Below, one piece after another: positions 1-8,383 of a DNA stretch of 64,000 nt. Position 1 is the first letter of the stretch; every line of letters starts with the position of its first letter. The notes under the pieces were generated by a model. The model worked only from the letters and a program-made list of their open reading frames with translations, was not told the DNA's origin and searched no databases. Origin of the DNA: Candidatus Phosphoribacter baldrii (lineage in GTDB: Bacteria; Actinomycetota; Actinomycetes; Actinomycetales; Dermatophilaceae); contig JADIZV010000001.1 of the NCBI GenBank assembly GCA_016704565.1, positions 1,325,972 through 1,389,971 of the forward strand, written 5' to 3'. Made by a program: the position numbers and the translations under genes.

Positions 1-373
1 CCCGCACCTCGCCCACCGCGGTCGTGGTCCCCGTCCAGAGCGGCTCGATCATCGCGGTCGCCGCGAGCCTGTTGGGCATCCCCTACCGCTACGGCGGTTC
101 GTCGCCGTCCACCGGCTTCGACTGCTCGGGCTTCACGTCCTACGTCTACAAGGTCGCCAAGGGGATCGTGCTCCCGCGCACGGCCGAGGGCCAGCGCGGG
201 GCGCGGTCAAGATCGCCAACCCGGTGCCTGGTGACCTCGTCTTCTTCGGCAACCCGGCCACGCACGTCGGGATCTACGCCGGCAACGGGATGATGTACGA
301 CTCACCGCACACCGGTGAGGTCTCCCGATACCGCAAGATTTACTCCAGCAGCGTCACCTACGGCCGCTACTGA
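1..373 (+). CDS. NlpC/P60 cell-wall peptidase, C-terminal part, frameshifted
   Basis: This is the C-terminal catalytic domain of an NlpC/P60 cysteine peptidase, the family that cuts peptide stems of peptidoglycan outside the cell. The reading begins before the window. The motif YGGSSPSTGFDCSGFTSYVY carries the catalytic Cys (DCSG), and after a frame change the sequence continues with PGDLVFFGNPATHVGIYAGN, which holds the catalytic His. The frame changes at the GGGG run near 198-201. One missing G would restore a continuous reading to the TGA at 371-373. I read this as a sequence error or a recent indel, because both halves are well conserved. Function is certain at family level; the exact role is not. 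Confidence 0.85.
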   Translation, partial: PHLAHRGRGPRPERLDHRGRREPVGHPLPLRRFVAVHRLRLLGLHVLRLQGRQGDRAPAHGRGPARGAVKIANPVPGDLVFFGNPATHVGIYAGNGMMYDSPHTGEVSRYRKIYSSSVTYGRY

Positions 374-420
374 TCGACGGCTGGGCGCAGCACCTGATGG
401 ACGGCTGAGCGCAGCAGACG

Positions 421-452
421 AAAGGCCCCGCCCGATCCCGGGCGGGGCCTTT
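421..452. terminator. Bidirectional intrinsic terminator
   Basis: A near-perfect hairpin (AAAGGCCCCGCCCG / CGGGCGGGGCCTTT) with A-rich and T-rich flanks. It lies between the converging NlpC/P60 gene and the small minus-strand gene and could serve both. Confidence 0.85.
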
Positions 453-485
453 CGTGCTGTGATCGGTGGTCGAGGGCGACGGAGG

Positions 486-803
486 TCAGCCGACCATCAG
501 CGAGCCGCGGCCAGCGTGGGCAAGCTTGCTCTGCAGGATGCTGCGCATGAGCTCCGCCTGCGGTCCATCGTGGCGGTCGGCGGCGGCCAGCAGGTCGAGA
601 ATGTCGGACCGGCTGTGGTAGCCGTCCAGCTCGCGGTAGAGGTTGGCGCGCAGGGCGCGGGCCTCACGGCGTTCGCGCAAGTCGTCGCGCACGCTCGCCC
701 AGAACCCGGGGCGGGTGTCAGTGGTGTCGGTGCTCGTCGGGGCAGTGCTCGTCGGTGTGGTGCTCGTCATGGTGCTCTTCGTGTTCCTCGTCGTGGTGCT
801 CAT
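486..803 (-). CDS. Small conserved-looking hypothetical protein
   Basis: I do not recognise the family. The preferred start at 803 gives 105 residues: a Thr/Ser-rich, probably disordered N-terminus, then a charged helical region with many Arg and Leu residues (around DLRERREARALRANLYRELDGYHSRSDILDLLAAADRH). There is no signal peptide or membrane segment. It is divergent from the LysR-type gene at 882, the usual arrangement for a LysR target, so control by that regulator is likely. An upstream in-frame ATG at 863 lies inside the inverted repeat and is less likely. Confidence 0.55.
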   Translation of the reverse strand: MSTTTRNTKSTMTSTTPTSTAPTSTDTTDTRPGFWASVRDDLRERREARALRANLYRELDGYHSRSDILDLLAAADRHDGPQAELMRSILQSKLAHAGRGSLMVG

Positions 804-854
804 GGGTTCTATGGTGGTCCATCTCAATCCATGCGTCCAATGTCGAATTGATGG

Positions 855-883
855 ATGACTCATGCGCTAGCGTGATGAGTCAT
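855..883. promoter_or_regulatory. Inverted repeat in LysR divergent promoter
   Basis: ATGACTCAT (855-863) and ATGAGTCAT (875-883) form a perfect 9-bp inverted repeat around a CGCTAGCG core. The right arm overlaps the start codon of the LysR-type gene. Position and symmetry suggest an autoregulatory operator, possibly acting on both divergent genes. Confidence 0.6.
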
Positions 884-1799
884 GGAGACCGAGGTCCTGC
901 GCTGGTTCCAACAAGTGGCTGACGGAGCCACGGTGACCGAGGTCGCTGATCTGTGGATGGTCAGCCAGCCGAAGGTGTCCCGGGATCTCATGGCTCTGCA
1001 GCGGGAGGTCGGGGCGCCGCTGCTCGTCAAGTCAGGCCGCGTGCTGCGGCTCACCCATGCCGGTGCGGTGTTCAAGAAGCACGTCGACGCCATCGTCAAC
1101 CGGCTGGACGACGCCCTGGCCGATGTCGACCAACTCATGGACCCCGAACGCGGGGCAGTGACGCTCGCCTATCAGCAGACCCTGGGGACCTGGTTGGTGC
1201 CGTCCCTAGTCGGGGAGTTCCGGGCGACCCATCCGAACGTGGCCTTCACCCTGGTAGCAGGTGGGGCCGACCTCACGATTCTCGACGAAGGGCGGGTGGA
1301 CCTGGCGATCCTGGCCGGCCGCCCGCCCGAGGCTGCGTTGGCCGCCTCGGGCTCGACGGCGGTGCGGTGGGAGGCGCTGTTCCGGGAGCCGCTCTTCCTC
1401 GCCGTCGGCCCCGGGCACCGGTTCGAGGACATCGACACCGTGCCGCTGGCCCAGCTCGCGGACGAGCCTTGGGTGGCGCTCCCGGTGGGGTCGGTGATCC
1501 GGACCGCGATGGAACAGCTGTGCCACGCAGCGGGTTTCGAGCCTCGGGTCGCCTTCGAGTGCGACGACCTCGCCACGGTTCGCGGCTTCGTCGGGGCCGG
1601 ACTGGGCGTCTCGATCGTCCCCGCCATGGGTGAGGACCCTCTCCCTCGGTATGCCGCGACCGCCCGCCTCGTCGCCCTCGCCGACCCGGGTGCGCGCCGC
1701 GAAATCGGCCTGGCCTGGTCCACCGAGCGGCGACTGCTGCCTGCGGCCGACGTGTTCCGCCGCTTCGTGTTGGGGCAGGCGAGAGTGCCCGGAGCCTGA
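882..1799 (+). CDS. LysR-family transcriptional regulator
   Basis: A 305-residue LysR-type regulator of normal length. Residues about 1-60 form the winged helix-turn-helix (TVTEVADLWMVSQPKVSRDLMALQREVG), and about 88-295 form the periplasmic-binding-protein-like effector domain, with the typical GLGVSIVPA segment near the end. The inducer cannot be deduced. The ATG lies within a 29-bp inverted repeat shared with the divergent hypothetical gene, so autoregulation is likely. The stop lies directly next to the converging DUF222 gene. Confidence 0.9.
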   Translation: METEVLRWFQQVADGATVTEVADLWMVSQPKVSRDLMALQREVGAPLLVKSGRVLRLTHAGAVFKKHVDAIVNRLDDALADVDQLMDPERGAVTLAYQQTLGTWLVPSLVGEFRATHPNVAFTLVAGGADLTILDEGRVDLAILAGRPPEAALAASGSTAVRWEALFREPLFLAVGPGHRFEDIDTVPLAQLADEPWVALPVGSVIRTAMEQLCHAAGFEPRVAFECDDLATVRGFVGAGLGVSIVPAMGEDPLPRYAATARLVALADPGARREIGLAWSTERRLLPAADVFRRFVLGQARVPGA

Positions 1800-1800
1800 C

Positions 1801-3126
1801 CTAGCTCGCGCGCTCTTCGGTCCACTCGCCCGGGTCAGGGAGCTCCCGAGGTCGGCCGACCCAGCCGGGGAGAGCGGGTGGAGCGACGGATCGGTGAATG
1901 GCGCCCGTCGGCGTGCGGGTGACGACGACGGTCTGACCCAGCGGGTCGGCATACGAGGCCGTCGCCCAGCCGACCGCCTCCTTGGCGTGGTTGCAGCGTT
2001 CGCAGAGTCCTTGGGCGTTGTCCGGTGTCGTCTCGCCTCCGCCGGCCCACCGCTTCGCGTGATCCGTATGCCGGATCGGCGCCCCACACCAGGGCGTGCG
2101 GCACCACTGGTCGCGGGCGACGACGAGGTCGCGGATCGCGCAGGGGAAGCGGCGGCGCTTGGGGTCAATGGCGGTGACGACGTCGGTCACCGGGTCGGTG
2201 AACAGGCGGCGCACCCACACGGCGGCGCCCCGGTTGGCCGGCTCGTTGAGCCACCGGTGCACGTCCGCGGCCGGGATGGGCCCGTAACCCTCCAGGTGCG
2301 CGGCGGTGTGGTCACTGCCGTGATCGGGTGCGCCGATGAGGCTGGTGTCAGTGATGACGACGCCGATCTCGAGCGGGACTGCGGCGGCGCTCGCCTGGCC
2401 GGTGACCCGTTGCACGAGGGTGTCGGCCTTGACCTGGTCGCTGCTGCGCTCGTCGCCGACCGCGCGGGCTGTGGCCGCGGCGTCGTGCAGGGCCTTGAAG
2501 ACCGCAACGGCTTCCTTGGCCGGCAGCAATGCGGTGAGGTAGGCCATCGTGTCGGGTGCGGGGCGCATGGTGACCCGGCGTTCGCTCGCGGCGTGGGATG
2601 CGCGATCGACATAGGCCCGCGGGTCAAGCTCATAGGCCAAGGCCCTTGCGGCCGCGTCGGCCTGTCGATCGGACATGGTGTCCAGGCGACCGGCCAGGCG
2701 CTGATCCAGCTCGCGGCGCCCGGCCTCGTCGAGGGTGATGGACGCCTTGACGACGAGGGTGGCGCGCCACTCGCTGATCCGACCTTCGGTGAGGGCGGCG
2801 AGGGTGTGCGGTAGCTCGGTGGTGAGCACGCGGGCCAGGCCCAGGTGCCGGGCGCCGTGGACGGGCGACTCGCGTCGGGCCAGGGCGATCTGCGCGGCGA
2901 TGCCGTCTCGACGTCGCTTCGCAGGCACTCCCGAGGCCGCGAGGTTCGCGGTGAGGGAGGTCTCCAGGTCGACGGTCACCCGCGCCTGAGCAGCGGCGGC
3001 CGCGCCCTTGAGCGCCTCGAGAAGCTCCACTTGGCGGATCCGCTCAGCGTCATCGACATCGGCGTCGAGCATCGCCAACCGACCGATCCACTCGGCCAGC
3101 TCAGCGGTGCGCAACGCGGTCGTCAT
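1801..3126 (-). CDS. DUF222 / HNH endonuclease-domain protein (13E12 type)
   Basis: A 441-residue protein of the DUF222-HNH family that is amplified in many actinomycetes (REP13E12 proteins of mycobacteria). The long N-terminal part is DUF222. The C-terminal part is an HNH fold with CRTPWCGAPIRHTDHAKRW, then NAQGLCERCNHAKE, so both Cys pairs and the His are intact. The biological role of these proteins is unsettled; they often sit in variable positions and have been suspected of mobility. It has an unusually clear promoter and Shine-Dalgarno site. No flanking repeats or target-site duplications were seen. Confidence 0.9.
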   Translation of the reverse strand: MTTALRTAELAEWIGRLAMLDADVDDAERIRQVELLEALKGAAAAAQARVTVDLETSLTANLAASGVPAKRRRDGIAAQIALARRESPVHGARHLGLARVLTTELPHTLAALTEGRISEWRATLVVKASITLDEAGRRELDQRLAGRLDTMSDRQADAAARALAYELDPRAYVDRASHAASERRVTMRPAPDTMAYLTALLPAKEAVAVFKALHDAAATARAVGDERSSDQVKADTLVQRVTGQASAAAVPLEIGVVITDTSLIGAPDHGSDHTAAHLEGYGPIPAADVHRWLNEPANRGAAVWVRRLFTDPVTDVVTAIDPKRRRFPCAIRDLVVARDQWCRTPWCGAPIRHTDHAKRWAGGGETTPDNAQGLCERCNHAKEAVGWATASYADPLGQTVVVTRTPTGAIHRSVAPPALPGWVGRPRELPDPGEWTEERAS

Positions 3127-3130
3127 GATG

Positions 3131-3175
3131 CTCCTTCCTTTTCCAAAGTCTAATCGAACGTATGTCCCATGTCAA
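3131..3175 (-). promoter_or_regulatory. Sigma-70-type promoter and RBS of the DUF222-HNH gene
   Basis: On the minus strand, TTGACA (3175-3170), a 17-bp spacer and TAGACT (3152-3147) precede AAGGAAGGAG and the ATG at 3126. It is the cleanest -35/-10 pair I saw in the window. Confidence 0.75.
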
Positions 3176-3472
3176 GCAATCATTGGACCAATGTGGCTGC
3201 ACGCCAACAGATTTCTGATAGGCATGTATCTCGTGTGTATCTTTGAACCCACCAATACCACGCGTCACAGAAGGCCTCCCACACGGGTGGCTGGGCCTAC
3301 TTGTCCGGCCTCGTATACCGGGTGGCCGGCATACCGGCGCGCCTGGCTCCCCGCCCTCAGTTGCCCAGCGGCCCATTCGGCTGTCAGTGCGTTGATCGAT
3401 TCCGGACAACTCCACCCCTGGGCCTGACCGTTCGAGCCGAGTGAAGTCGGAGTTGATCTCATCGGCGGGTAG
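3176..3472. other. Intergenic, relatively AT-rich, no gene seen
   Basis: The region between the DUF222 promoter and the tRNA-Arg gene. It is less GC-rich than its surroundings, which is common for acquired DNA next to a tRNA. I see no convincing ORF and no clear attachment-site repeat. Confidence 0.4.
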
Positions 3473-3545
3473 TGCCCCCGGCGCGAATCGAACGCGCGAC
3501 ACCCGCTTTAGGAGAGCGGTGCTCTATCCCCTGAGCTACGAGGGC
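3473..3545 (-). tRNA. tRNA-Arg (anticodon CCU)
   Basis: A 73-nt cloverleaf on the minus strand. The acceptor arms GCCCTCG and CGGGGGC pair, the anticodon arm CCGCT-CTCCTAA-AGCGG gives anticodon CCU, and the T arm is GCGCG-TTCGAAT-CGCGC. CCA is not encoded. It reads AGG codons. Confidence 0.95.
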
Positions 3546-3715
3546 GGGGACGCGGCATACGGTCCCGGCAAGGGGCGCAACCGCGGGAGCCATTGTGTCA
3601 GCCCGCCCGACGCCCGGGCCAATCCCCACCCGCCGCTGGCGTCGCCGCCCCGCCGCCGCCCCGCCGGACGGAAACCGGGGCGACCGGGCGGCATACCGGC
3701 TGGGAGACTGGACCT

Positions 3716-4336
3716 ATGAGCACCCTCAAGGAGACCCTGCACGCCGACCTCACCGAGGCGATCCGCAGCCGTGACGCGGTCGTCGCGGCGACCCTGCGGA
3801 TGGCGCTCACGGCGATCTCCACGGCCGAGACCGCGGGCACCAGCCACCGCGAGCTCAGCGACGACGAGGTCCTCAAGGTGCTGGTCAAGGAGGGCAAGAA
3901 GCGGCGGGAGGCGGCGACGGCATACACCGCGGCCGGCCGGCCCGAGCTGGCGGCGCGCGAGGACGCGGAGTATGCCGTGCTCGAGGGCTACCTGCCCACG
4001 CAGCTCACCGACGAGCAGATCGCGGCGCTGGTCGCCCAGGCGGTGGCTCAGACGGGCGCGACCGGTATGCCGCAGCTTGGCCTGGTCATGAAGGCCGTCC
4101 AGCCGCTGGTCGCCGGGCGTGCGGAGGGCGGGCGGGTCGCAGCGGCTGTCCGCGCTGCCCTGACGAGCGGCCGGTTAGCCCGGAGGTCCGCCGGGCCAGC
4201 GGGCGGCACAGCAGGGGGAAGGGTCGGCGGTGCGGTCGGTGCCGGTGCTGGCCCTTGGGACACCAGCACTTTGACGACCGAGCCTCGGGTGGCCTGTGAA
4301 CGCGGAGACGTCCCGACGACGGTGCCGACCCGGTAG
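3716..4336 (+). CDS. GatB/YqeY domain protein
   Basis: A YqeY-family protein, related to the tRNA-binding tail of GatB; its exact function is not known. The conserved part (about residues 1-152) starts MSTLKETLHADLTEAIR and includes EGYLPTQLTDEQI and the family's usual end around GRVAAAVRAAL. The frame then stays open for about 55 more residues that are antisense to the end of the penicillin-binding protein gene. Family length is about 150 residues, so the tail, and the nearly 290-bp convergent overlap, suggest an indel near 4160-4210. ATG 3716 is the natural start. Confidence 0.85.
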   Translation: MSTLKETLHADLTEAIRSRDAVVAATLRMALTAISTAETAGTSHRELSDDEVLKVLVKEGKKRREAATAYTAAGRPELAAREDAEYAVLEGYLPTQLTDEQIAALVAQAVAQTGATGMPQLGLVMKAVQPLVAGRAEGGRVAAAVRAALTSGRLARRSAGPAGGTAGGRVGGAVGAGAGPWDTSTLTTEPRVACERGDVPTTVPTR

Positions 4337-6597
4337 TTCGAGTAGACCTTGACGACCGACGGCACGAACCCGGCCTGCAGCAACAGCGCCTTGGCGTCAT
4401 CGAGGGAACGTCGCGAAATGTCGGGGATGTCGACCTTCTCGCCGTCGGTGATTGCACTGCCGGGGTCGGCGAACGGAGTCTTCGGGGTCCCCTCCAGGGT
4501 CCGGTCCATGATCGCCTTCCAGATCGGCGCGGCGATCGTCGCACCGAAAACTGACCCATAGCGGCCGGCGGAGCAGCCCTTCGTCTCACCGGCTGGGCGA
4601 AGACAGATGTTGCGGACGACCCGCTCGTTGCGCAAGTCGTTGGGGGTGCCGACCCACACTGCGGTCGACAACTCGGGGGTGTAGCCGACGAACCAGGTCT
4701 CGTTGCTGCCGTCAGCGGTCCCCGTCTTGCCGGCTGCAGGGCGACCGCCGGCCAGACCGCTGCCTGATGCCGTCCCGCCTGAGCGCAGCGGGCCCTGGAG
4801 GAGTCGGGTAACGCCGCGCGCCACTTCGGCGTCGACCCGACGCTCACAGGCGCTGCCCAGGGCTGGGAGCGCCAAAGCCTTGCCGTCCTTGACGATGGAC
4901 AGCACAGGGACGGGCGGGCAATAGACACCCTCGTTCGCCAAGGTCTGATAGGCGCTCGCGACAGTCATCGGCGACACCGACGTGCCACCGAGGATGATCG
5001 CGGCCGGGAAGGGCGGGATCTTCTTGCCGTTGGCCTGGTGCAGGCCCATCCGCCACTGGGTCTCGCGGATCTTGCACGCGTCACCGCCGAGCTGCAGTGC
5101 CAGCCCGACGAACGCCGTGTTGATCGACTCGGCCGTCGCCTCGGCCAGGGTGATCTCCTCGTCGGGGGAGTTGTAGTCGTTGCGGACGGTCCACGGCTTG
5201 GAGCCCACGCCGCACTCGCCGATGAACTCCTTGTTCGTGTATTCCGCGGGGTTGCTCGGGCCGGACGCCTTTGCGAAGACGCTGCTGCTCGTCGGCCAGC
5301 CCGCCTCCAACGCAGTCACGAGGGCGAATGTCTTGGCCGTCGACCCGAACGAGAACCCCATGCTCGCGCCGTATTGGGTGTCAACCGCCCAGTTGACGGT
5401 GTCGTCGCCCGGGTTGACCTTCTTGACGTTGTAATTGGTGTTCTGGGCAATGGCCCGGACGGCCCCGGTCTTGGCGTCCAACACCGCTGCGGCCGCGCCG
5501 ATCTCCGCGTCGTTGCCGACGGGAACGCGCTTGGTCACCTCTTCACGGGCGATCCCCATGACCTTGGGGTCCATCGTCGTCTGGATCGTCAGGCCGCCCC
5601 GATAAATGGCCTGGACCCGCTGGGCCTCGCCGCGGCCGAGGACCGGGTCGAGCGACGGATCTTGCTTGAGCCAGGCCAGCACGTAGTCGCAGAAGTAGGG
5701 GTAGTCCGAGGACTGGCAGGAGTTCTTGGCCGGGGTCACCTTGAGCATGGCGGCAAGCGGGACGGCGCGCGCTGCCGACCACTCGGCGTCCTTGATGATC
5801 CCGAGCTCCTTCATTCGGTCGAGGACGACGTTGCGTCGGGCCAGGGCCTTGTCGGGGAAGTTGACCGGGTCGGTCGTCCCGGGGTTCTGGGTGAGCCCGG
5901 CCAGCAGCGCGGCCTCGACGAGGCTGAGGGTCTTGGCGCCATGTCCGAAGTAGTGTTGGGACGCAGCCTCGACCCCGTAGGCCCGGTCGCCGTAATAGAC
6001 GAGGTTGAGGTAGCCCTCAAGGATCTGGTCCTTGGTGAGGGTCTTCTCCAACTGGATGGAGTATTTCAACTCCTGGATCTTGCGGGCGTAGTTCTGCGCG
6101 GTGGCCGCCTTGGCCCCGGCCTTGTCCCCGGCTCGCAGGGCGTTCTCCTGCAGCGTGATCTTGACGTACTGCTGGGTGAGCGTCGATCCACCACCGGTCA
6201 CTTCGCCGGACGCCCGGTTGGAGATGAACGCCCGCAGGATGCCCTGCAGGTCGGCCCCGCCGTGCTCGTAGAAGCGGTGATCCTCGATCGCGACCTGGGC
6301 GGTGCGCATGATCGGGGAGATCTCGGCGATCGGGACGATGACCCGGTTCTCGTCGTAGGGCGTGGCGATCTTGGTGCCGTCCGCCGCGAGGATGACCGAC
6401 TGCTCAGATAGCGGCGAGGTCGTGAAGCTGTCGGGAAGCGCGTCGAACAGGTCGACCACGGTGCGGACCGAGCCGCCGACCGCCCCGACCGCCGGCATGA
6501 GCAACCCGGCCGACAGGAAGCCGGTGATCACGGCGGCCGCGAGGAACGCCCCGAGGAGGCTGATCACGCCTCCCACGTTCGTCGTACGTCCAGACAT
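4048..6597 (-). CDS. ponA: Bifunctional class A penicillin-binding protein with PASTA domain
   Basis: A peptidoglycan glycosyltransferase/transpeptidase, like mycobacterial PonA2. From start 6597: an N-terminal membrane segment, then the GT51 domain with EDHRFYEHGG and GGGSTLTQQYVK. The transpeptidase domain has the SxxK motif (SFGSTAKT), an ESIN motif for SxN, and AAGKTGTA for KTG. One PASTA domain follows (KVDIPDISRRSLDDAKALLL), then a Pro-rich tail. The last 50 or so residues are antisense to the YqeY gene. A TAA exists in another frame just after a Gly-Pro-Pro-Gly reading near 4178, so a small indel may hide the true stop. It is divergent from whiB, as in mycobacteria. Confidence 0.93.
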   Translation of the reverse strand: MSGRTTNVGGVISLLGAFLAAAVITGFLSAGLLMPAVGAVGGSVRTVVDLFDALPDSFTTSPLSEQSVILAADGTKIATPYDENRVIVPIAEISPIMRTAQVAIEDHRFYEHGGADLQGILRAFISNRASGEVTGGGSTLTQQYVKITLQENALRAGDKAGAKAATAQNYARKIQELKYSIQLEKTLTKDQILEGYLNLVYYGDRAYGVEAASQHYFGHGAKTLSLVEAALLAGLTQNPGTTDPVNFPDKALARRNVVLDRMKELGIIKDAEWSAARAVPLAAMLKVTPAKNSCQSSDYPYFCDYVLAWLKQDPSLDPVLGRGEAQRVQAIYRGGLTIQTTMDPKVMGIAREEVTKRVPVGNDAEIGAAAAVLDAKTGAVRAIAQNTNYNVKKVNPGDDTVNWAVDTQYGASMGFSFGSTAKTFALVTALEAGWPTSSSVFAKASGPSNPAEYTNKEFIGECGVGSKPWTVRNDYNSPDEEITLAEATAESINTAFVGLALQLGGDACKIRETQWRMGLHQANGKKIPPFPAAIILGGTSVSPMTVASAYQTLANEGVYCPPVPVLSIVKDGKALALPALGSACERRVDAEVARGVTRLLQGPLRSGGTASGSGLAGGRPAAGKTGTADGSNETWFVGYTPELSTAVWVGTPNDLRNERVVRNICLRPAGETKGCSAGRYGSVFGATIAAPIWKAIMDRTLEGTPKTPFADPGSAITDGEKVDIPDISRRSLDDAKALLLQAGFVPSVVKVYSNYRVGTVVGTSPRSQATRGSVVKVLVSQGPAPAPTAPPTLPPAVPPAGPADLRANRPLVRAARTAAATRPPSARPATSGWTAFMTRPSCGIPVAPV

Positions 6598-6902
6598 GTC
6601 CGCAAGGGTAACCCCCTCGCCTGTATCACCGGGGCGCGTGACGTGCTCTTTCGGGTATGCCGCGCGCTTGGCGAGCAGCGACCCTCGCCGGGCAGCGCGG
6701 CAGACAACAGAGCGGGGCACCGCCACCACCCGGGTGACGGGACCGGACGATGAACAGTCAGTGCCACAACGGACTAGTTACTTAACTTGAGTTAACCACC
6801 CAATTGGGTCATGGCGGCAGGTCGACACGGACGCATAGTTTCGCCGTGAAGGGACGAATCGGGGTGGTTTGTCCTCGTGGGGCTGCGGGAAGGGCAGGAA
6901 GC
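6598..6902. promoter_or_regulatory. Divergent ponA/whiB control region with two palindromes
   Basis: This 305-bp gap is AT-rich in its middle. TTAACTTGAGTTAA (6782-6795) is a perfect 14-bp palindrome, and ACCCAATTGGGT (6798-6809) is a perfect 12-bp palindrome only two bases away. They are placed as operators for whiB, for ponA, or for both. No gene is seen in this gap. Confidence 0.6.
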
Positions 6903-7220
6903 ATGACGACTCCCATCGTCCGGGGCGCGATGCGCCAGGACTGGGCGGGCCTTGGTGCGTGCGTGTCAGGGGACCCCGACGATCTGTTTGTCAAGGGTGC
7001 GGCGCAACAGCAGGCCAAAGCGGTCTGCCAACGCTGCCCCGTCATCGCCGAGTGCCTCGCCGAGTCGCTCGACCACCGGACCGAGTTCGGCGTGTGGGGT
7101 GGCATGACCGAGCGTGAGCGCCGGGCATTGCTGCGCCGCAACCCGCAGGTGACCTCGTGGTGGGCGCTGTTCTCCCAAGCGGGCGCGGGGCGCGCCGACG
7201 TCGCCGTCGTGGCCAGCTGA
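6903..7220 (+). CDS. whiB4: WhiB-family iron-sulfur regulator (WhiB4-like)
   Basis: A 105-residue Wbl protein: a 4Fe-4S redox- and NO-sensitive transcription factor found only in actinobacteria and their phages. The four cluster ligands are Cys 20, 42, 45 and 51 (CxxC then x5-C), followed by the GVWGG turn and a basic ERERRALLRR segment. ATG 6903 follows an AGGGCAGGAAG ribosome site. In M. tuberculosis whiB4 likewise sits between ponA2 and two ArsA-like ATPases, which supports the WhiB4 assignment; that subtype call is inference from context. Confidence 0.9.
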   Translation: MTTPIVRGAMRQDWAGLGACVSGDPDDLFVKGAAQQQAKAVCQRCPVIAECLAESLDHRTEFGVWGGMTERERRALLRRNPQVTSWWALFSQAGAGRADVAVVAS

Positions 7221-7230
7221 CCCGGTCCGG

Positions 7231-8382
7231 CTAACCGGCGCCGGCCAGGCGCCGACCTACTTCGCGCAGCCCGTCGACGTCGTGGACGTCCTGAGCGAGC
7301 GAGGCCACCTCCACGACGGGGATCGACGGATGCCCGGCCGTGAACCGGCGGACCACGTTGCGATGCCGGGCTGCCAGATCGGCCACCGTGGCATGCAGGG
7401 TCAGCGCCGCCGCCGCGGCGGGCCGCCCGGACTCCACCAGTTGCTCGGCCGCCGCCCGGGCCCTGGCCGCGGTCAGCCCCGCCGCCGCCTGCGGCTGCAT
7501 CCGGTTGACGACGACGCCGGCGAGCGGCATACCCTCCTGCTCCAACCGGGCCACGAAATAGCTGGCCTCGCGCAGGGCGTCCCGCTCGGGGGCCGCGACG
7601 ACGACGAACGCCGTCCCGCCCTCCTTGAGCAGCGCATAGGTGAGGTCCGCGCGCTCGCGGAACCCGCCGAACATCGTGTCGAGCGCGTTGACGAACGTCT
7701 GGACATCGCGCAGCATCTCGCCGCCCAGCACCGTCGTCAGCGTCTTGGACACCAGCCCGATGCCGACGTTGACGATCCTCAGCCCGGCCCGGCCACCGAG
7801 CTTGGCCGGCGCGGAGATGAGCCGGATGAACCGCCCGTCGAGGAAGGACCCGAGCCGCTTGGGCGCGTCGAGGAAGTCCAGCGCCGACCGCGAGGGGGGC
7901 GTGTCGACGACGATGAGGTCCCAGGTGCCCTCGCGGTCGGCCCGCGCGCGTAGCTGCCCGAGCTTCTCCATCGCCATGTATTCCTGGGTCCCCGCGAACG
8001 AGGACGACACGGCTTGGTAGAAGGGGTTGGCGAGGATCTGCTCAGCGGCCTCGCGGGTCGAGTGGGCGAGCACGACCTCGTCGAAGGTCCGCTTCATGTC
8101 GAGCATCATCGCGTCGAGGCTGCCGCCGGGCACGGCCTCGGGCGCCAGGCCGGTGACCAGGCGCGGCACGTTGTCCAGCTCGGTGAGCCCGAGCGACTGG
8201 GCCAGGCGCCGCGCCGGGTCGATGGTCAGCACGACGACCCGGCGCCCTTGCTCGGCGGCCCGCAGCGCGAGCGCGGCGGCGGTCGTCGTCTTGCCGACGC
8301 CGCCGGACCCGCAGCACACGACGATCCGGGTATGCCGGTCGGCCAGCATCGCGTCGATGTCCAGGGTGGGGGTGCGCGCCAT
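7231..8382 (-). CDS. ArsA/GET3-like ATPase, second of pair
   Basis: A 383-residue P-loop ATPase of the anion-transporter/ArsA family, corresponding by position to M. tuberculosis Rv3680. Walker A is GSGGVGKTT at about residues 25-33, and the conserved [17 protein letters not shown] stretch is present. It starts at 8382, one base after the stop of the partner gene, so the two are translationally linked and probably form a heterodimer. The substrate is unknown; arsenite efflux is not implied, because no ArsB is nearby. It converges on whiB. Confidence 0.88.
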   Translation of the reverse strand: MARTPTLDIDAMLADRHTRIVVCCGSGGVGKTTTAAALALRAAEQGRRVVVLTIDPARRLAQSLGLTELDNVPRLVTGLAPEAVPGGSLDAMMLDMKRTFDEVVLAHSTREAAEQILANPFYQAVSSSFAGTQEYMAMEKLGQLRARADREGTWDLIVVDTPPSRSALDFLDAPKRLGSFLDGRFIRLISAPAKLGGRAGLRIVNVGIGLVSKTLTTVLGGEMLRDVQTFVNALDTMFGGFRERADLTYALLKEGGTAFVVVAAPERDALREASYFVARLEQEGMPLAGVVVNRMQPQAAAGLTAARARAAAEQLVESGRPAAAAALTLHATVADLAARHRNVVRRFTAGHPSIPVVEVASLAQDVHDVDGLREVGRRLAGAG

Positions 8383-8383
8383 C

